Shown here: positions 19,278 through 28,779 of the stretch, one piece after another
How the letters are laid out: each line of letters starts with the position of its first letter
How positions within the stretch are numbered: the first letter of the stretch is position 1
NCBI RefSeq assembly: GCF_003594935.2
Contig: NZ_CP043342.1
Location: 1,612,001 to 1,676,000, forward strand
Origin: Enterobacter huaxiensis
Lineage (GTDB): Bacteria; Pseudomonadota; Gammaproteobacteria; Enterobacterales; Enterobacteriaceae
Length of the DNA stretch: 64,000 nt
Direction: 5' to 3'
Translations under genes and position numbers: made by a program
The notes under the pieces: generated by a model
What the model saw: only the letters and a program-made list of their open reading frames with translations
Told to the model about the DNA's origin: nothing
Databases searched by the model: none

Positions 19278-20417
19278 ATGAAAAGCACAACGGCATTTCC
19301 TGTAATATTCTTAGTAATAAGTCAGTTGACTGGGTGCGTTATTTCACCCGGGCAAACGTTAAGTACTGCCGGGAAAAAAATAATCGTCTCTGCGGATCAA
19401 AATACGCGCTTAGATAATCAAGTGGATATATATCCTTTAACCCCCTCGCTAATTGAAAAACTGCGTCCTCTCACAGCCAAATCTCAGTCAAATCCTAGTC
19501 TGGATGAGCAGGTCAAAAACTGGGAATACCGAATTGGTGCCGGCGACATTCTCACCGTTACCGTCTGGGATCACCCCGAGCTAACGACGCCCGCCGGGCA
19601 GTACCGTAGCGCAAGCGACACGGGCAACTGGGTCAATGCCGATGGCACGCTCTTCTATCCTTACGTGGGTAAGCTGCACGTGGCGGGAAAAACGGTATCC
19701 GAGGTGCGCGAGGAGATCACCGCGCGGCTGGATAGCGTTATTGAAAGCCCGCAGGTGGACGTCAGCATTGCCTCCTTCCGTTCGCAAAAAGCCTACGTGA
19801 CCGGCGAGGTGGCGAAATCGGGCCAGCAGGCCATTACCAATATTCCCTTAACGGTCATGGATGCCGTCAATGCCGCCGGGGGGCTTTCTGCGGACGCTGA
19901 CTGGCGTAATGTGGTGCTCACCCACAACGGTCAGGATACTCGAATTTCACTGTACGCCCTGATGCAGCATGGCGATCTGACGCAAAACAAGCTGCTACAT
20001 CCTGGCGACATTCTTTTTGTTCCGCGCAACGATGCGCTGAAAGTGTTCGTGATGGGTGAAGTCATCAAGCAGAGCACGCTGAAGATGGATCGAAGCGGCA
20101 TGACGCTGGCGGAAGCGCTGGGGAACGCGGGTGGAATGGATCAGAGCATGGCCGATGCAACCGGGATTTTTGTTATCCGTTCGGTCATTGGGAAAGGCAA
20201 GACGGATAAAATTGCCAATATTTATCAGCTCAATGCAAAAGATGCGTCAGCGATGGTGCTGGGCACGGAATTCCAGCTTCAGCCATACGATATTGTTTAC
20301 GTCACTACGGCACCGGTGTCGCGCTGGAATCGCGTGATCTCGCAGCTGGTCCCTACCATCAGCGGCGTACACGACCTGACCGAAACGGTTCGTTATATCC
20401 GATCGTGGCCGCAATAA
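19278..20417 (+). CDS. Outer membrane polysaccharide export lipoprotein, Wza/GfcE type
   Basis: Predicted outer membrane translocon subunit for group 1 or group 4 capsular polysaccharide. The 379 residues begin with a lipoprotein signal, lipobox LTGC with C20. A poly-export domain follows ([20 protein letters not shown], about 85-180), then SLBB-type domains ([32 protein letters not shown] and [21 protein letters not shown]). It is the first gene of a three-gene set with stop/start overlaps of 1 nt. No strong Shine-Dalgarno sequence precedes it. Whether the orthologue is wza or gfcE cannot be decided by eye, so no symbol is given. Confidence 0.88.
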   Translation: MKSTTAFPVIFLVISQLTGCVISPGQTLSTAGKKIIVSADQNTRLDNQVDIYPLTPSLIEKLRPLTAKSQSNPSLDEQVKNWEYRIGAGDILTVTVWDHPELTTPAGQYRSASDTGNWVNADGTLFYPYVGKLHVAGKTVSEVREEITARLDSVIESPQVDVSIASFRSQKAYVTGEVAKSGQQAITNIPLTVMDAVNAAGGLSADADWRNVVLTHNGQDTRISLYALMQHGDLTQNKLLHPGDILFVPRNDALKVFVMGEVIKQSTLKMDRSGMTLAEALGNAGGMDQSMADATGIFVIRSVIGKGKTDKIANIYQLNAKDASAMVLGTEFQLQPYDIVYVTTAPVSRWNRVISQLVPTISGVHDLTETVRYIRSWPQ

Positions 20418-20866
20418 TGTTCAATTCTATCCTGGTGGTATGCACCGGCAATATTTGTCGCTCCCCGATTGGAGAGCGGCTGCTGCGCCAGCATTTGCCC
20501 GACAGGCTGGTGACGTCGGCGGGTATTCATGGGCTGGAAGGAATGCCTGCCGACGGCGGGGCACGTGAAGTGGCCTTGCGTCATGGGGTTTCGCTCGAGG
20601 GGCATGTGGCGCGCAGGGTGACGCCCAGCCTGCTGCAGAGTTCCGATCTGATTCTGGTCATGGAACCCGAGCACCTTCATTTTATTGCCGCGATGGCCCC
20701 GGAAAACCGGGGAAAATCCCTGCTTTTTGGACAATGGCTGGAGACGAAAGACATTCCTGACCCCTACCGAAAAAGTCGTGAAGCTTTCGAGTTTGTTTTC
20801 CAGCAGTTGGGGAAAGCCAGTCATGAATGGGCTCGTCGTTTGGTTCAACAAGGGATAAAGCGGTAA
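20417..20866 (+). CDS. Low-molecular-weight protein-tyrosine phosphatase, Wzb/Etp type
   Basis: Cytoplasmic phosphatase that dephosphorylates the partner tyrosine autokinase encoded next door. The 149 residues show the P-loop C9-T-G-N-I-C-R15-S and the general-acid loop with D115 in DIPDPYRKS. The ATG at 20417 overlaps the stop of the preceding gene as TAATG; a GTG four codons earlier is in frame but lies within that gene. The order export protein, phosphatase, kinase is the one conserved in wza-wzb-wzc and gfcE-etp-etk. Confidence 0.92.
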   Translation: MFNSILVVCTGNICRSPIGERLLRQHLPDRLVTSAGIHGLEGMPADGGAREVALRHGVSLEGHVARRVTPSLLQSSDLILVMEPEHLHFIAAMAPENRGKSLLFGQWLETKDIPDPYRKSREAFEFVFQQLGKASHEWARRLVQQGIKR

Positions 20867-23043
20867 TGTCTTACAAATCAGACAACTATGTATCTGGTAC
20901 GTCCCAAAACAGTGAAATTGATCTTCTTCATCTCTTCGCGACGATCATCGATCGTCGCGTGATGATACTGTGCGTGACGCTGCTGTTCACCCTGGTCGCG
21001 GGCATCTATGCGTTTTCTACCACACCGGTCTACCAGGCCGATGCGCTGGTGCAGATAGAGGGGAAACAGGATAACTCGCTACTTAAAAGCTTAGGTCCGC
21101 TGGGGCCCGATCTTTCGCCTGATGTGGCGCCAGAACTTTTGCTGCTGAAATCACGTATGATCCTGGGTGAAACCGTCGATCGGCTGGGCCTGACCTATCA
21201 GGTTAAGCGGCGCGTCTTCCCCGTTGTGGGGCGGCTGTGGGAGCGTCTGCACGGCAGTGAGCCTGGCAGCATTAAGGTTGAAGAACTCACTCTTCCCACC
21301 CGGGAAGGCAAAGCACAACCCTTAATACTGACCGTGCTGGAGCAGGGGCGGTATCGCATTGCCGGTGAGGCCTTCGAGACTGATGGCGTGGTTGGAAAAA
21401 GGCTGAAGAAAGGCGGGGTTTCTCTGCTGGTCGCCTCGCTTAGCGCCGCGCCCGGAACCCAATATACCCTGAACACTTTCACCAGGCTTGAGGCGATCAA
21501 CGATCTGCAGAAAAGGTTATCTGTTGCGGAATCGGCGAAGCAGAGCGGCATTATTACGCTAACGCTGACGGGCAGCGATCCGGGCAAGATTGCGCGGGTG
21601 CTCGATACGATTACAGAAAATTATCTTCAGCAAAATATCGCGCGCCAGGAGGCGCAGGACTCCCGCAGCCTGGCATTTTTGCAGCATCAGTTGCCGAAAA
21701 TCAGCAGCGAGCTTGATGAGGCCGAAGCGCGGTTAAACAGCTATCGCGAGCAGCGAGATTCCGTGGACTTATCCCTGGAGGCGAAGTCGGTTCTGGATCA
21801 GGTGGTCAACGTGGAGAATCAGCTTAATGAGCTGACGTTCCGTGAGGCGGAAATCTCCCAGCTTTTCAAAAAGGATCACCCAACCTACCGCGCGCTTCGG
21901 GAGAAACGGCAAACGCTCGAGAAGGAGCGCGAGCGTCTGAATAGTCGCGTCTCATCCATGCCCTCTACGCAGCAGGAAATATTGCGTTTGAGTCGGGACG
22001 TTGAATCCGGGCGGACCATTTATCTGCAGCTGTTGACGCGTCAGCAGGAGCTCAATATCTCTCGCTCCAGTGCGATTGGGAACGTACGGATCATTGACCC
22101 CGCGGTGACGCAACCTGAACCCATACGGCCGCGAAAAGCCATCATTATTGCGCTTGGTGTACTGCTCGGCGGGCTATTTTCCGTGGGCTGGGTGCTGGTT
22201 CGCTCCGCTTTTAAAAGAGGTATCACCTCATCGGAGCAAATGGAACTGCAGGGGATGCCGGTTCTGGCTACGCTGCCCCGCTCAGTTTGGCTATGGAAGC
22301 AAACGCACCTGCGCAAGATGAACCCGTTCACCTGTCACTGGAGACATAAAACGACGGATGTCCCTTTCCTGCCTAAAGAGAGGCCCGCGGATATGTTTGT
22401 CGAAGCGGTGCGCGGGCTGCGAACCAGCCTGCACTTCACCATGATGGAGGCGGCTAATCGGATTGTGATGCTGTCGGGTCCTACACAGGACTGCGGAAAA
22501 ACGTTGGTCAGCATGACGCTGGCAGCCATTGCTGCGCAGGCCGGGCAGCGCGTGCTGTTTATAGATGCGGATATGCGAAAGGGATACGTTCATAACGTGC
22601 TGGGGCTTAACAACGCCTGCGGATTATCCAGCGTGCTTGACGGTCACGTGGAGTGGCCGGACGCTATTCAGCACAGTGAAAAAGCGGGCATTGACGTATT
22701 GACCTGTGGTCCGCAGCCCCAGCGCCCGTCGGAGCTGCTCATGAGCGAACGCTTCCAGACGGTAATGTCGTGGATAAACGAACAGTATGACATCGTGATT
22801 GTTGATACCCCGCCGGTTCTTGCCGTCACGGATGCCGCACTGGTCGCGCGAGTCGCGGCGACAACCCTGCTGGTTGCCCGATATGAGAAAACCAGCGTGA
22901 AAGAGCTTGAGAACTGTATTAAGCGTTTGCAGCAAATGGGCGTTCAGGTGAACGGCACCATTCTCAATGATATCGTGAAGTCCGCCGCGCTCTATTATGA
23001 CTCGGGATACAGCCATTATGACTACGGCTATACCCGAGAATAA
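20866..23043 (+). CDS. Polysaccharide co-polymerase and tyrosine autokinase, Wzc/Etk type
   Basis: Inner membrane tyrosine autokinase that regulates polymer length and export. The 725 residues comprise an N-terminal Wzz domain with a first membrane span (about 32-50, VMILCVTLLFTLVAGIYAF), a long periplasmic coiled-coil part, and a second span near 425-445 (KAIIIALGVLLGGLFSVGWVLV). The cytoplasmic BY-kinase domain has Walker A GPTQDCGKT (538-546), Walker A' FIDADMR (about 565-571) and Walker B VIVDTPP. The C-terminus carries a tyrosine cluster, YYDSGYSHYDYGYTRE, for autophosphorylation. It overlaps the phosphatase gene by 1 nt (TAATG). Confidence 0.93.
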   Translation: MSYKSDNYVSGTSQNSEIDLLHLFATIIDRRVMILCVTLLFTLVAGIYAFSTTPVYQADALVQIEGKQDNSLLKSLGPLGPDLSPDVAPELLLLKSRMILGETVDRLGLTYQVKRRVFPVVGRLWERLHGSEPGSIKVEELTLPTREGKAQPLILTVLEQGRYRIAGEAFETDGVVGKRLKKGGVSLLVASLSAAPGTQYTLNTFTRLEAINDLQKRLSVAESAKQSGIITLTLTGSDPGKIARVLDTITENYLQQNIARQEAQDSRSLAFLQHQLPKISSELDEAEARLNSYREQRDSVDLSLEAKSVLDQVVNVENQLNELTFREAEISQLFKKDHPTYRALREKRQTLEKERERLNSRVSSMPSTQQEILRLSRDVESGRTIYLQLLTRQQELNISRSSAIGNVRIIDPAVTQPEPIRPRKAIIIALGVLLGGLFSVGWVLVRSAFKRGITSSEQMELQGMPVLATLPRSVWLWKQTHLRKMNPFTCHWRHKTTDVPFLPKERPADMFVEAVRGLRTSLHFTMMEAANRIVMLSGPTQDCGKTLVSMTLAAIAAQAGQRVLFIDADMRKGYVHNVLGLNNACGLSSVLDGHVEWPDAIQHSEKAGIDVLTCGPQPQRPSELLMSERFQTVMSWINEQYDIVIVDTPPVLAVTDAALVARVAATTLLVARYEKTSVKELENCIKRLQQMGVQVNGTILNDIVKSAALYYDSGYSHYDYGYTRE

Positions 23044-23057
23044 AAGGGACGTTAGCG

Positions 23058-24401
23058 TTAATGCTTTACCAGCGTGGCGAAGTAGTAAACCAGGGGAATG
23101 GCGAGGATCCAAAGTCCAGCCGGAATTTCGCGCCATTTCCCGGCAATCGCTTTAATGACGATGTAGAACAGCAGCCCGCCCGCGATACCTGTCCCAAAGC
23201 TGTTGGCAATCAGCGTAATCATGACCATCATCAGCACCGGCAGCCCGTCGGTGAAGTTTGCCAGGTCGACCTTACGCAAGCCGCTGAACATATTCAGCCC
23301 GATCAGGATAAGGGCAGGCGCAGTGGCTTCTTTTGGGATCATCAGTGCAACAGGCGTGAACAGCAGCATCAGCAGGAACATCACGGCGGCGGCCAGCGCC
23401 GTCATCCCCGTTTTACCGCCCGCTTCAGCGGCAGCGGATGACTCAATCAGCGCGGTAGCGGCCGGGATACCGACCCACGGGCCTATCGCCGCGGCAATGG
23501 AGTCCACCATAAACGGACGATTGATGTTCGGCATATTCCCTTCTTCATCCAGCAAACCCGCTTCGCCCCCAACGGCCAGCGTGGTGCCCATGGTGGAGAA
23601 AAATTCGGAAGCGAAGAAGACAAACAGGAACGGCAGGAAGGCAATATTGAGCGCGCCGAGCATATCGATATGGCCTAACACCGGCGTGAGCGAGTGGGGG
23701 ACGTCGATAAAGCTGGAGGGCAGCTTTGTCACGCCCATCGGGATGCCGACGAGGGTGGCGAACAGAATCGCCCACAGAATGGCGCCCGGTATGCGGCGAG
23801 CCTGCAGGGCGATAGCCAGAAACAGCCCCGCTAACGCCACCAGCGCGCCGGGGGAAAGAAAATCGCCCAGCATCAGCGCATTGGTTTTGGCGTTTGCCAG
23901 CACCAGCCCGGCATTACGGAAGCCCAGTACGGCAACAAACAGCCCGATGGAGGCCGTGAGCCCCAGCTTGATGGACTGCGGAACCGAACGGGTTACCACC
24001 TCGCGCAGGCCAAATCGGGTCAGCAGGAAGAATAAAATCCCCGACCAGCAGGCAATGCCTAAACCAATTTGCCAGCCAATCCCCTCACTGCCTGCGAGCG
24101 TAACCCCCACCAGCACCGAGCCGCCGATGCCCGGCCCAACGATAAACGGCAGGTTTGCGTAAAAGGCCATCAGCAGCGTGCCGGCGACAAAAACCAGAAT
24201 CGTGCCCGTGGTTGCAGCACCCTTATCCATGCCCCCGATGGCCAGCAGGCCAGGGATCACTACCAGCAAATAGGCGGCGGCGAGAAAGCCGGTAATACCC
24301 GCCAGGCATTCGGTGCGAACGGTGCTGCCGCGCGCGCGCAGCGCGAATCGGCGTTCGAGCCAGCTCCCTGGTGCTGGCGAATTTACGGTGTTGTCGGCCA
24401 T
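23058..24401 (-). CDS. NCS2-family purine permease, AzgA type
   Basis: Multi-pass inner membrane proton symporter of the AzgA branch of NCS2 (adenine/guanine/hypoxanthine uptake), 447 residues with about 12-14 hydrophobic segments. Typical segments are ITGFLAAAYLLVVIPGLL near the N-terminus, NLPFIVGPGIGGSVL and FFASEFFSTMGTTLAVGGEAGLLDEEGNMPN, where the glutamates contact the base. It lies 20 nt downstream of adenine deaminase, with AAAGGAG in the gap, so the two form an operon that takes up and deaminates adenine. Convergent with the kinase gene (14-nt gap). The precise purine is inferred from that context. Confidence 0.88.
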   Translation of the reverse strand: MADNTVNSPAPGSWLERRFALRARGSTVRTECLAGITGFLAAAYLLVVIPGLLAIGGMDKGAATTGTILVFVAGTLLMAFYANLPFIVGPGIGGSVLVGVTLAGSEGIGWQIGLGIACWSGILFFLLTRFGLREVVTRSVPQSIKLGLTASIGLFVAVLGFRNAGLVLANAKTNALMLGDFLSPGALVALAGLFLAIALQARRIPGAILWAILFATLVGIPMGVTKLPSSFIDVPHSLTPVLGHIDMLGALNIAFLPFLFVFFASEFFSTMGTTLAVGGEAGLLDEEGNMPNINRPFMVDSIAAAIGPWVGIPAATALIESSAAAEAGGKTGMTALAAAVMFLLMLLFTPVALMIPKEATAPALILIGLNMFSGLRKVDLANFTDGLPVLMMVMITLIANSFGTGIAGGLLFYIVIKAIAGKWREIPAGLWILAIPLVYYFATLVKH

Positions 24402-24421
24402 TATCCGGCTCTCCTTTAGCT

Positions 24422-26200
24422 TTATTGTGTGTTGTCCGGGGTTTCCCGGTAAGAGATCAGCGGGTCGACAATCTGGCGGGTGCTGCCATCTGTCAGCCCA
24501 AGATCGGTCAAATGCGGCCCGGCGTTACAGGCAAGGCAGGTGCCTTCAATGGCCTTAAACACCCGATACGGCGGTTCCCAGTCGGCAATCAAACTGCTGC
24601 GATCGCGCAGCGATTTAAACTGGCGAGCGAGCTCGGCAGGCGGCAGGTCAGAGAGCATGCCCGCTATCGGCATGGCAACATGGGCGATAATCTCGCCGTT
24701 TTGCACCAGCGCCATGCCGCCGCCGCTCTGGATTAGCGCGTTAGCGGCCAGCGCCATGTCGTCTGGGTCGCGCCCCAGCACCACCAGATTATGTGAATCA
24801 TGCGAATAGCTGGTGGCAATCGCTCCGCGGAGTTCTCCCCACCCTTCAAGCAGGGCGATCTGCGGCGTTGCCGCATGGCGCGCGTGACGGTGCTGAACCC
24901 AAATCAGGCTAAAGCCATCGGGGATCTCTACCGCGCCGTTACGCACCTGGACATCCGTTTCGCCCCAGCGGGTAAAACGCGCGCCGCTGATATGGCGCAG
25001 GCGCGCAATACCGTGGTTTGCACCGTCAATTTTCATGCTGAAATCTTTGGCGGTCAGCGCAGACAGGCGCACGGTACCGCGTGGGAGCGCGATGGGTTTA
25101 TCAAAAATCGTCTCGAGCATCGCCCCGTCCTGGGCAATCAATTTTCCAGCCACAAATACACTTCGGGCCGTTAATTTTTCCAGGGAATCAAAGACCACCA
25201 GGTCTGCGCGACGCCCGGCGGCAATCAGCCCCAGGTCATTGCGCTGCAGGCGAATGGCCGCGTTAAGCGTGGCAAAACGCAGCGCGTCCGTAGCCGGCAG
25301 GCCGTGTTCAATCAGCAGGTTCAGCAGTGCGATAATTCCGCCTTTTTCCATCAGCATGTCCGGCGGTACGTCATCGGTACACACGGTGATTTGCGACGAA
25401 AGGTGGGGCAGGGTTTTCAGGGCACTCACAATATCAGGCAGCAGATAAGGATGCGAACCCCGTATCTCCAGGGTCAGCCCGGCGCGCAGCTTCTCCAGGG
25501 CGTCGTCGGCGGAGGTCAGCTCGTGATCTGAGGTGACGCCAGCGGCCAGATAGGCCTGCAAATCAGCGCCGCTGAGCCCGCGCGCGTGGCCTTCAATCAG
25601 CTTTCCGCTCTCCAGCCCGGCCTGCATAATTTCCAGCATCCGCGGGCTGCCGTTGAGCACGCCGTGCATATCCATTACTTCCGCTACGCCGCGTACTTCA
25701 GGCCAGCCGAGCAGGGTATTCATCTCTTTCCCTGCGAAGTCTGCGCCGGACATCTCCAGGCCAGGCGTTGACGGCACGCTCGACGGCGCGGCGACCATCA
25801 CCTGCAGGGGCAGGCCGCGGCTGGCTTCAATGGCTAAACGCACGCCGTCGATGCCCAGGACGTTTGCGAGCTCGTGGGGATCCCAGAAAACCGCGGTGGT
25901 GCCCTGCGTGAGCACAATTTCCGCGTAGCGGGCGGGCAGCAGATGCGAGCTTTCGAGGTGCACATGCGTATCCATCAGCCCGGGAGAGAGATACTGGTTG
26001 TTGAGGTCGTGCGTCTCACGCGCGTCGCTACGGCTGCCGCGCGGGTGGACGCTGGCAATCAGATTGCCGACAATGCCGACATCCGCTTCGCGGATCTCTC
26101 CGGTCGCCATATCAACAATGCGGGTATGTGTGAGCAGCAGGTCAAAGGGGAGTTCACCCCGTGCGGCCTGCACGGCGCGGCGTCGGGTTTCGGCAGTCAT
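24422..26200 (-). CDS. ade: Adenine deaminase
   Basis: Metal-dependent amidohydrolase converting adenine to hypoxanthine and ammonia for purine salvage. The 592 residues carry the amidohydrolase metal motif D77-T-H79-V-H81-L-E83, the GHARGLSGADLQAYLAAGVTSDHE segment, TDDVPPD in the middle, and the C-terminal adenine-deaminase domain (YSHDSHNLVVLGRDPDDMALAANAL). It is the first gene of a two-gene operon with the purine permease. A perfect PurR-like palindrome lies 49 nt upstream of the start, so repression by hypoxanthine/guanine-loaded PurR is likely. Confidence 0.95.
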   Translation of the reverse strand: MTAETRRRAVQAARGELPFDLLLTHTRIVDMATGEIREADVGIVGNLIASVHPRGSRSDARETHDLNNQYLSPGLMDTHVHLESSHLLPARYAEIVLTQGTTAVFWDPHELANVLGIDGVRLAIEASRGLPLQVMVAAPSSVPSTPGLEMSGADFAGKEMNTLLGWPEVRGVAEVMDMHGVLNGSPRMLEIMQAGLESGKLIEGHARGLSGADLQAYLAAGVTSDHELTSADDALEKLRAGLTLEIRGSHPYLLPDIVSALKTLPHLSSQITVCTDDVPPDMLMEKGGIIALLNLLIEHGLPATDALRFATLNAAIRLQRNDLGLIAAGRRADLVVFDSLEKLTARSVFVAGKLIAQDGAMLETIFDKPIALPRGTVRLSALTAKDFSMKIDGANHGIARLRHISGARFTRWGETDVQVRNGAVEIPDGFSLIWVQHRHARHAATPQIALLEGWGELRGAIATSYSHDSHNLVVLGRDPDDMALAANALIQSGGGMALVQNGEIIAHVAMPIAGMLSDLPPAELARQFKSLRDRSSLIADWEPPYRVFKAIEGTCLACNAGPHLTDLGLTDGSTRQIVDPLISYRETPDNTQ

Positions 26201-26248
26201 GCAATAAACAGTTCCAGCATTAAAACAATGACGCTACTCTATGCATCC

Positions 26249-26262
26249 GGCAAACGTTTGCC
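26249..26262. promoter_or_regulatory. PurR-like operator between ade and the LysR gene
   Basis: GGCAAACGTTTGCC is a 14-bp perfect palindrome and contains the GCAAACGTTTGC core of the PurR box consensus ACGCAAACGTTTGCGT. It sits in the divergent promoter region, 49 nt before ade and 61 nt before the lysR-type gene, so it may act on both. Confidence 0.8.
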
Positions 26263-26322
26263 CAGCTGATAAAATTTATCATCCAATAACCCCAGCTTAT
26301 TCTGCGACGCGTGTAGACGAAA

Positions 26323-27243
26323 ATGACGACGGAACCCTGGCAGCGCTTGCCCGCGCTTTCTCTGCGACAGCTACAGTATTTTGTTACCCTGGCGCAGCTG
26401 CGTCATTTTACCGACACTGCCAGCAGGCTGGCGATCAGCCAGCCTGCGCTCAGCAGCGCGCTGCGCCAGATCGAAACGGTACTCGGCGGTAAGCTGGTGA
26501 ACCGCACCGCCTCTGCCGTAACGCTGACGGAGCTGGGCAATGCCATCCTGCCGCACGCGCAGCGCGTGCTCAGCGTGGCTCAGCGCGCGTTTGACGATAT
26601 GCAGCAGATTGTGCAGGCGGGCGGCGACGGCACGGTCCGTATCGGCCTGGTGCCTTCCGTAAGTTCACTGCTGTTCCCGCTTCTGCCACAGACGCTGGCC
26701 CAGGCTTTTCCGCGCCTCAGGGTGGAATTTCACGATCAAACTAACGATGCGCTGGTGGCTCAGCTGCTGAAAGGGCAGATTGATTTTGGTATCGGCGCGC
26801 TGGACAGTTCGGTTCCGGAACGGCTGGACGTCTTCCCGCTGCAGGAGGATCCTTTCGTCGCGGTGATTCACTGCAACGACCCGCTGGCCGCGTCGGCGCA
26901 TTTACCCTGGAAGCAGCTGGTGGGCCGCGATATCGCGGTGTTCTCAAAGGGCAACATTCAGCGTCTGGTGGGGGCATTAGCCGACAGCCATCGCCTGTCG
27001 CTGCAGGCGCGTTATCAGGTGGACTATATTGAAACGCTGTACGGCCTGGTGCGTTCAAAGCTCGCCGTGGCAATCTTGCCCCAGCTCTACACCACGCATC
27101 TGCAGGACTCGCAGCTCAGGGTCGTTCAGCTTCAGCAGCCGGCGCTCTACCGGACGGTTGCGCTTATGCGTGCGCCGCAGGCGCTGCCGCCGCTGATTGA
27201 ATCTTGCTTTACGCTGATGGTTGAAACCTTGAGGACACGCTGA
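26323..27243 (+). CDS. LysR-family transcriptional regulator
   Basis: LysR-type regulator of 306 residues. The N-terminal helix-turn-helix is LSLRQLQYFVTLAQLRHFTDTASRLAISQPALSSALRQIE (about residues 12-52), and the C-terminal periplasmic-binding-like effector domain covers about 95-295. It is divergent from the ade-permease operon with a 122-bp shared control region that contains the PurR palindrome. By position it probably regulates that operon; its inducer is unknown. Confidence 0.88.
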   Translation: MTTEPWQRLPALSLRQLQYFVTLAQLRHFTDTASRLAISQPALSSALRQIETVLGGKLVNRTASAVTLTELGNAILPHAQRVLSVAQRAFDDMQQIVQAGGDGTVRIGLVPSVSSLLFPLLPQTLAQAFPRLRVEFHDQTNDALVAQLLKGQIDFGIGALDSSVPERLDVFPLQEDPFVAVIHCNDPLAASAHLPWKQLVGRDIAVFSKGNIQRLVGALADSHRLSLQARYQVDYIETLYGLVRSKLAVAILPQLYTTHLQDSQLRVVQLQQPALYRTVALMRAPQALPPLIESCFTLMVETLRTR

Positions 27244-27265
27244 GGGGATAGGGCAGGGGAAAATA

Positions 27266-27287
27266 CCCTCTCCCGAACGGGAGAGGG
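27266..27287. terminator. Shared terminator between the LysR gene and ddc
   Basis: Ten-bp perfect stem CCCTCTCCCG / CGGGAGAGGG with an AA loop between two convergent genes. The stem resembles the one inside the 35-bp dispersed element, but its left flank differs. No long T-tract is present. Confidence 0.65.
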
Positions 27288-27294
27288 ATAAGCA

Positions 27295-28761
27295 TTACTT
27301 CGCCAGAACTTCCTGCGCGGTGCGCTCAACCAGGGACAGCAGGACTTTAACGTCTTCCAGCGTCACGGTTGGGTTCAGCAGCGTCAGCTTCAGGCAGGTG
27401 ATACCGTTATGCTCGGTCACACCGACGTTGGCACGGCCGGATTCCAGCAGCGCATCGCCAATTTTCTGGTTCAGCAGGGCGATGCCCGCGTCATCCATCT
27501 GTACCTGTCCGCGGAAGCGGAACAGCACGCTTGCCAGCTGCGGCTGCATAACCAGCTCAAGCGCAGGCTGCTCTTTCACATAGCTTGCAACCTGCTGTGC
27601 CAGCGTCACGCCGCAATCGATGATCGCCGCGTACTGCTCCTGACCCAGCGCTTCCAGGCTCATCCACAGCTTCAGCGCGTCGAAGCGGCGGGTGGTCTGC
27701 AGAGATTTGGACACCAGGTTAGGCACGCCCGCCTCTTCGTCAAACTCAGAGTTCAGGTAGGCCGCCTGATAGCGCATCAGTTCATAGTGACGCGCTTCTT
27801 TCAGCAGGAACGCGCCGCAGCTGATGGTCTGGAAGAACTGCTTGTGGAAGTCCAGGGTAATGGAATCCACCAGTTCAATACCGTCCAGGTAGTGACGATA
27901 CTGCTCGGACATCAGCAGCGCGCCGCCCCAGGCCGCGTCAACGTGTACCCAGATGTTCTGCTTCGCCGCCAGTTCTGCAATGGCACGCAGCGGGTCGATA
28001 GCACCGGCATCGGTGGTACCTGCCGTCGCAACGATGGCCAGGATCTGCTCGCCGTTCGCGTTGCACTGCTCAATTTTCGCCGCCAGATCGGTGAGATCCA
28101 TACGGGAGAATTCGTCCGTTTTCACCTGCACCACGGACTGGTAGCCCAGGCCCATCAGCGCCATGTTTTTCTGCACGGAGAAGTGCGCATTTTCGGAGCA
28201 CAGCACGCGAATTTTGCGCAGATCGCCGACCAGACCGTCCTGCTGAACGGAGTGGCCCAGACGCGCAAAGAACGCATCGCGCGCCAGCATCAGGCCCATC
28301 AGGTTGCTCTGGGTACCGCCGCTGGTGAAGACACCGGCGTCGCCGGCCTGATAACCCACGCGGGTACGCAGCCACTCGATCAGTTTGATCTCGATAATGG
28401 TTGCGGACGGGCTTTGATCCCAGGAGTCCATGCTCTGGTTAGTGGCGTTGATCAGCACTTCCGCCGCCTGGCTTACGACCAGGCTTGGGCAGTGCAGGTG
28501 CGCCACGCACTGCGGGTGATGAACGGACAGGCTGTCTTTCAGGAAGAACTCCACGGCGCGTTCAATCGCCGCTTCGTTGCCCAGCCCTTTCGGGTTGAAA
28601 TCCAGCTTAATACGGTCGCGCAGTTCCGCGACCGTTTTGCCCTGATACATCTCAGGCTGTTTCAGCCACTGCATCACAGCCTGAGTGCTTTGTTCAATCG
28701 CCTGCTGGTAAGCTTCAATGCTCTGTGCAGAGGAGAACAAAATTGGGTTTGAATCAGACAT
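27295..28761 (-). CDS. ddc: L-2,4-diaminobutyrate decarboxylase
   Basis: PLP-dependent group II decarboxylase that converts L-2,4-diaminobutyrate to 1,3-diaminopropane. The 488 residues show H192 in SENAHFS (stacks on the cofactor), D275 in HVDAAWGG, and the Schiff-base lysine K307 in ITLDFHKQFF. The ATG at 28761 (MSDSNPILF) was chosen; an upstream in-frame TTG at 28773 lies closer to the GGAG. It follows dat with a gap of under 20 nt. Glutamate/aromatic decarboxylase relatives share the fold, but pairing with the aminotransferase makes the diaminobutyrate assignment strong. Confidence 0.93.
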   Translation of the reverse strand: MSDSNPILFSSAQSIEAYQQAIEQSTQAVMQWLKQPEMYQGKTVAELRDRIKLDFNPKGLGNEAAIERAVEFFLKDSLSVHHPQCVAHLHCPSLVVSQAAEVLINATNQSMDSWDQSPSATIIEIKLIEWLRTRVGYQAGDAGVFTSGGTQSNLMGLMLARDAFFARLGHSVQQDGLVGDLRKIRVLCSENAHFSVQKNMALMGLGYQSVVQVKTDEFSRMDLTDLAAKIEQCNANGEQILAIVATAGTTDAGAIDPLRAIAELAAKQNIWVHVDAAWGGALLMSEQYRHYLDGIELVDSITLDFHKQFFQTISCGAFLLKEARHYELMRYQAAYLNSEFDEEAGVPNLVSKSLQTTRRFDALKLWMSLEALGQEQYAAIIDCGVTLAQQVASYVKEQPALELVMQPQLASVLFRFRGQVQMDDAGIALLNQKIGDALLESGRANVGVTEHNGITCLKLTLLNPTVTLEDVKVLLSLVERTAQEVLAK

Positions 28762-28779
28762 CGTAATCAACAACTCCGG

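Noticed and set aside
27409..28752. Plus-strand open frame of 447 codons opposite ddc
   Set aside because: Antisense to a clearly functional decarboxylase; composition is typical of a shadow frame.
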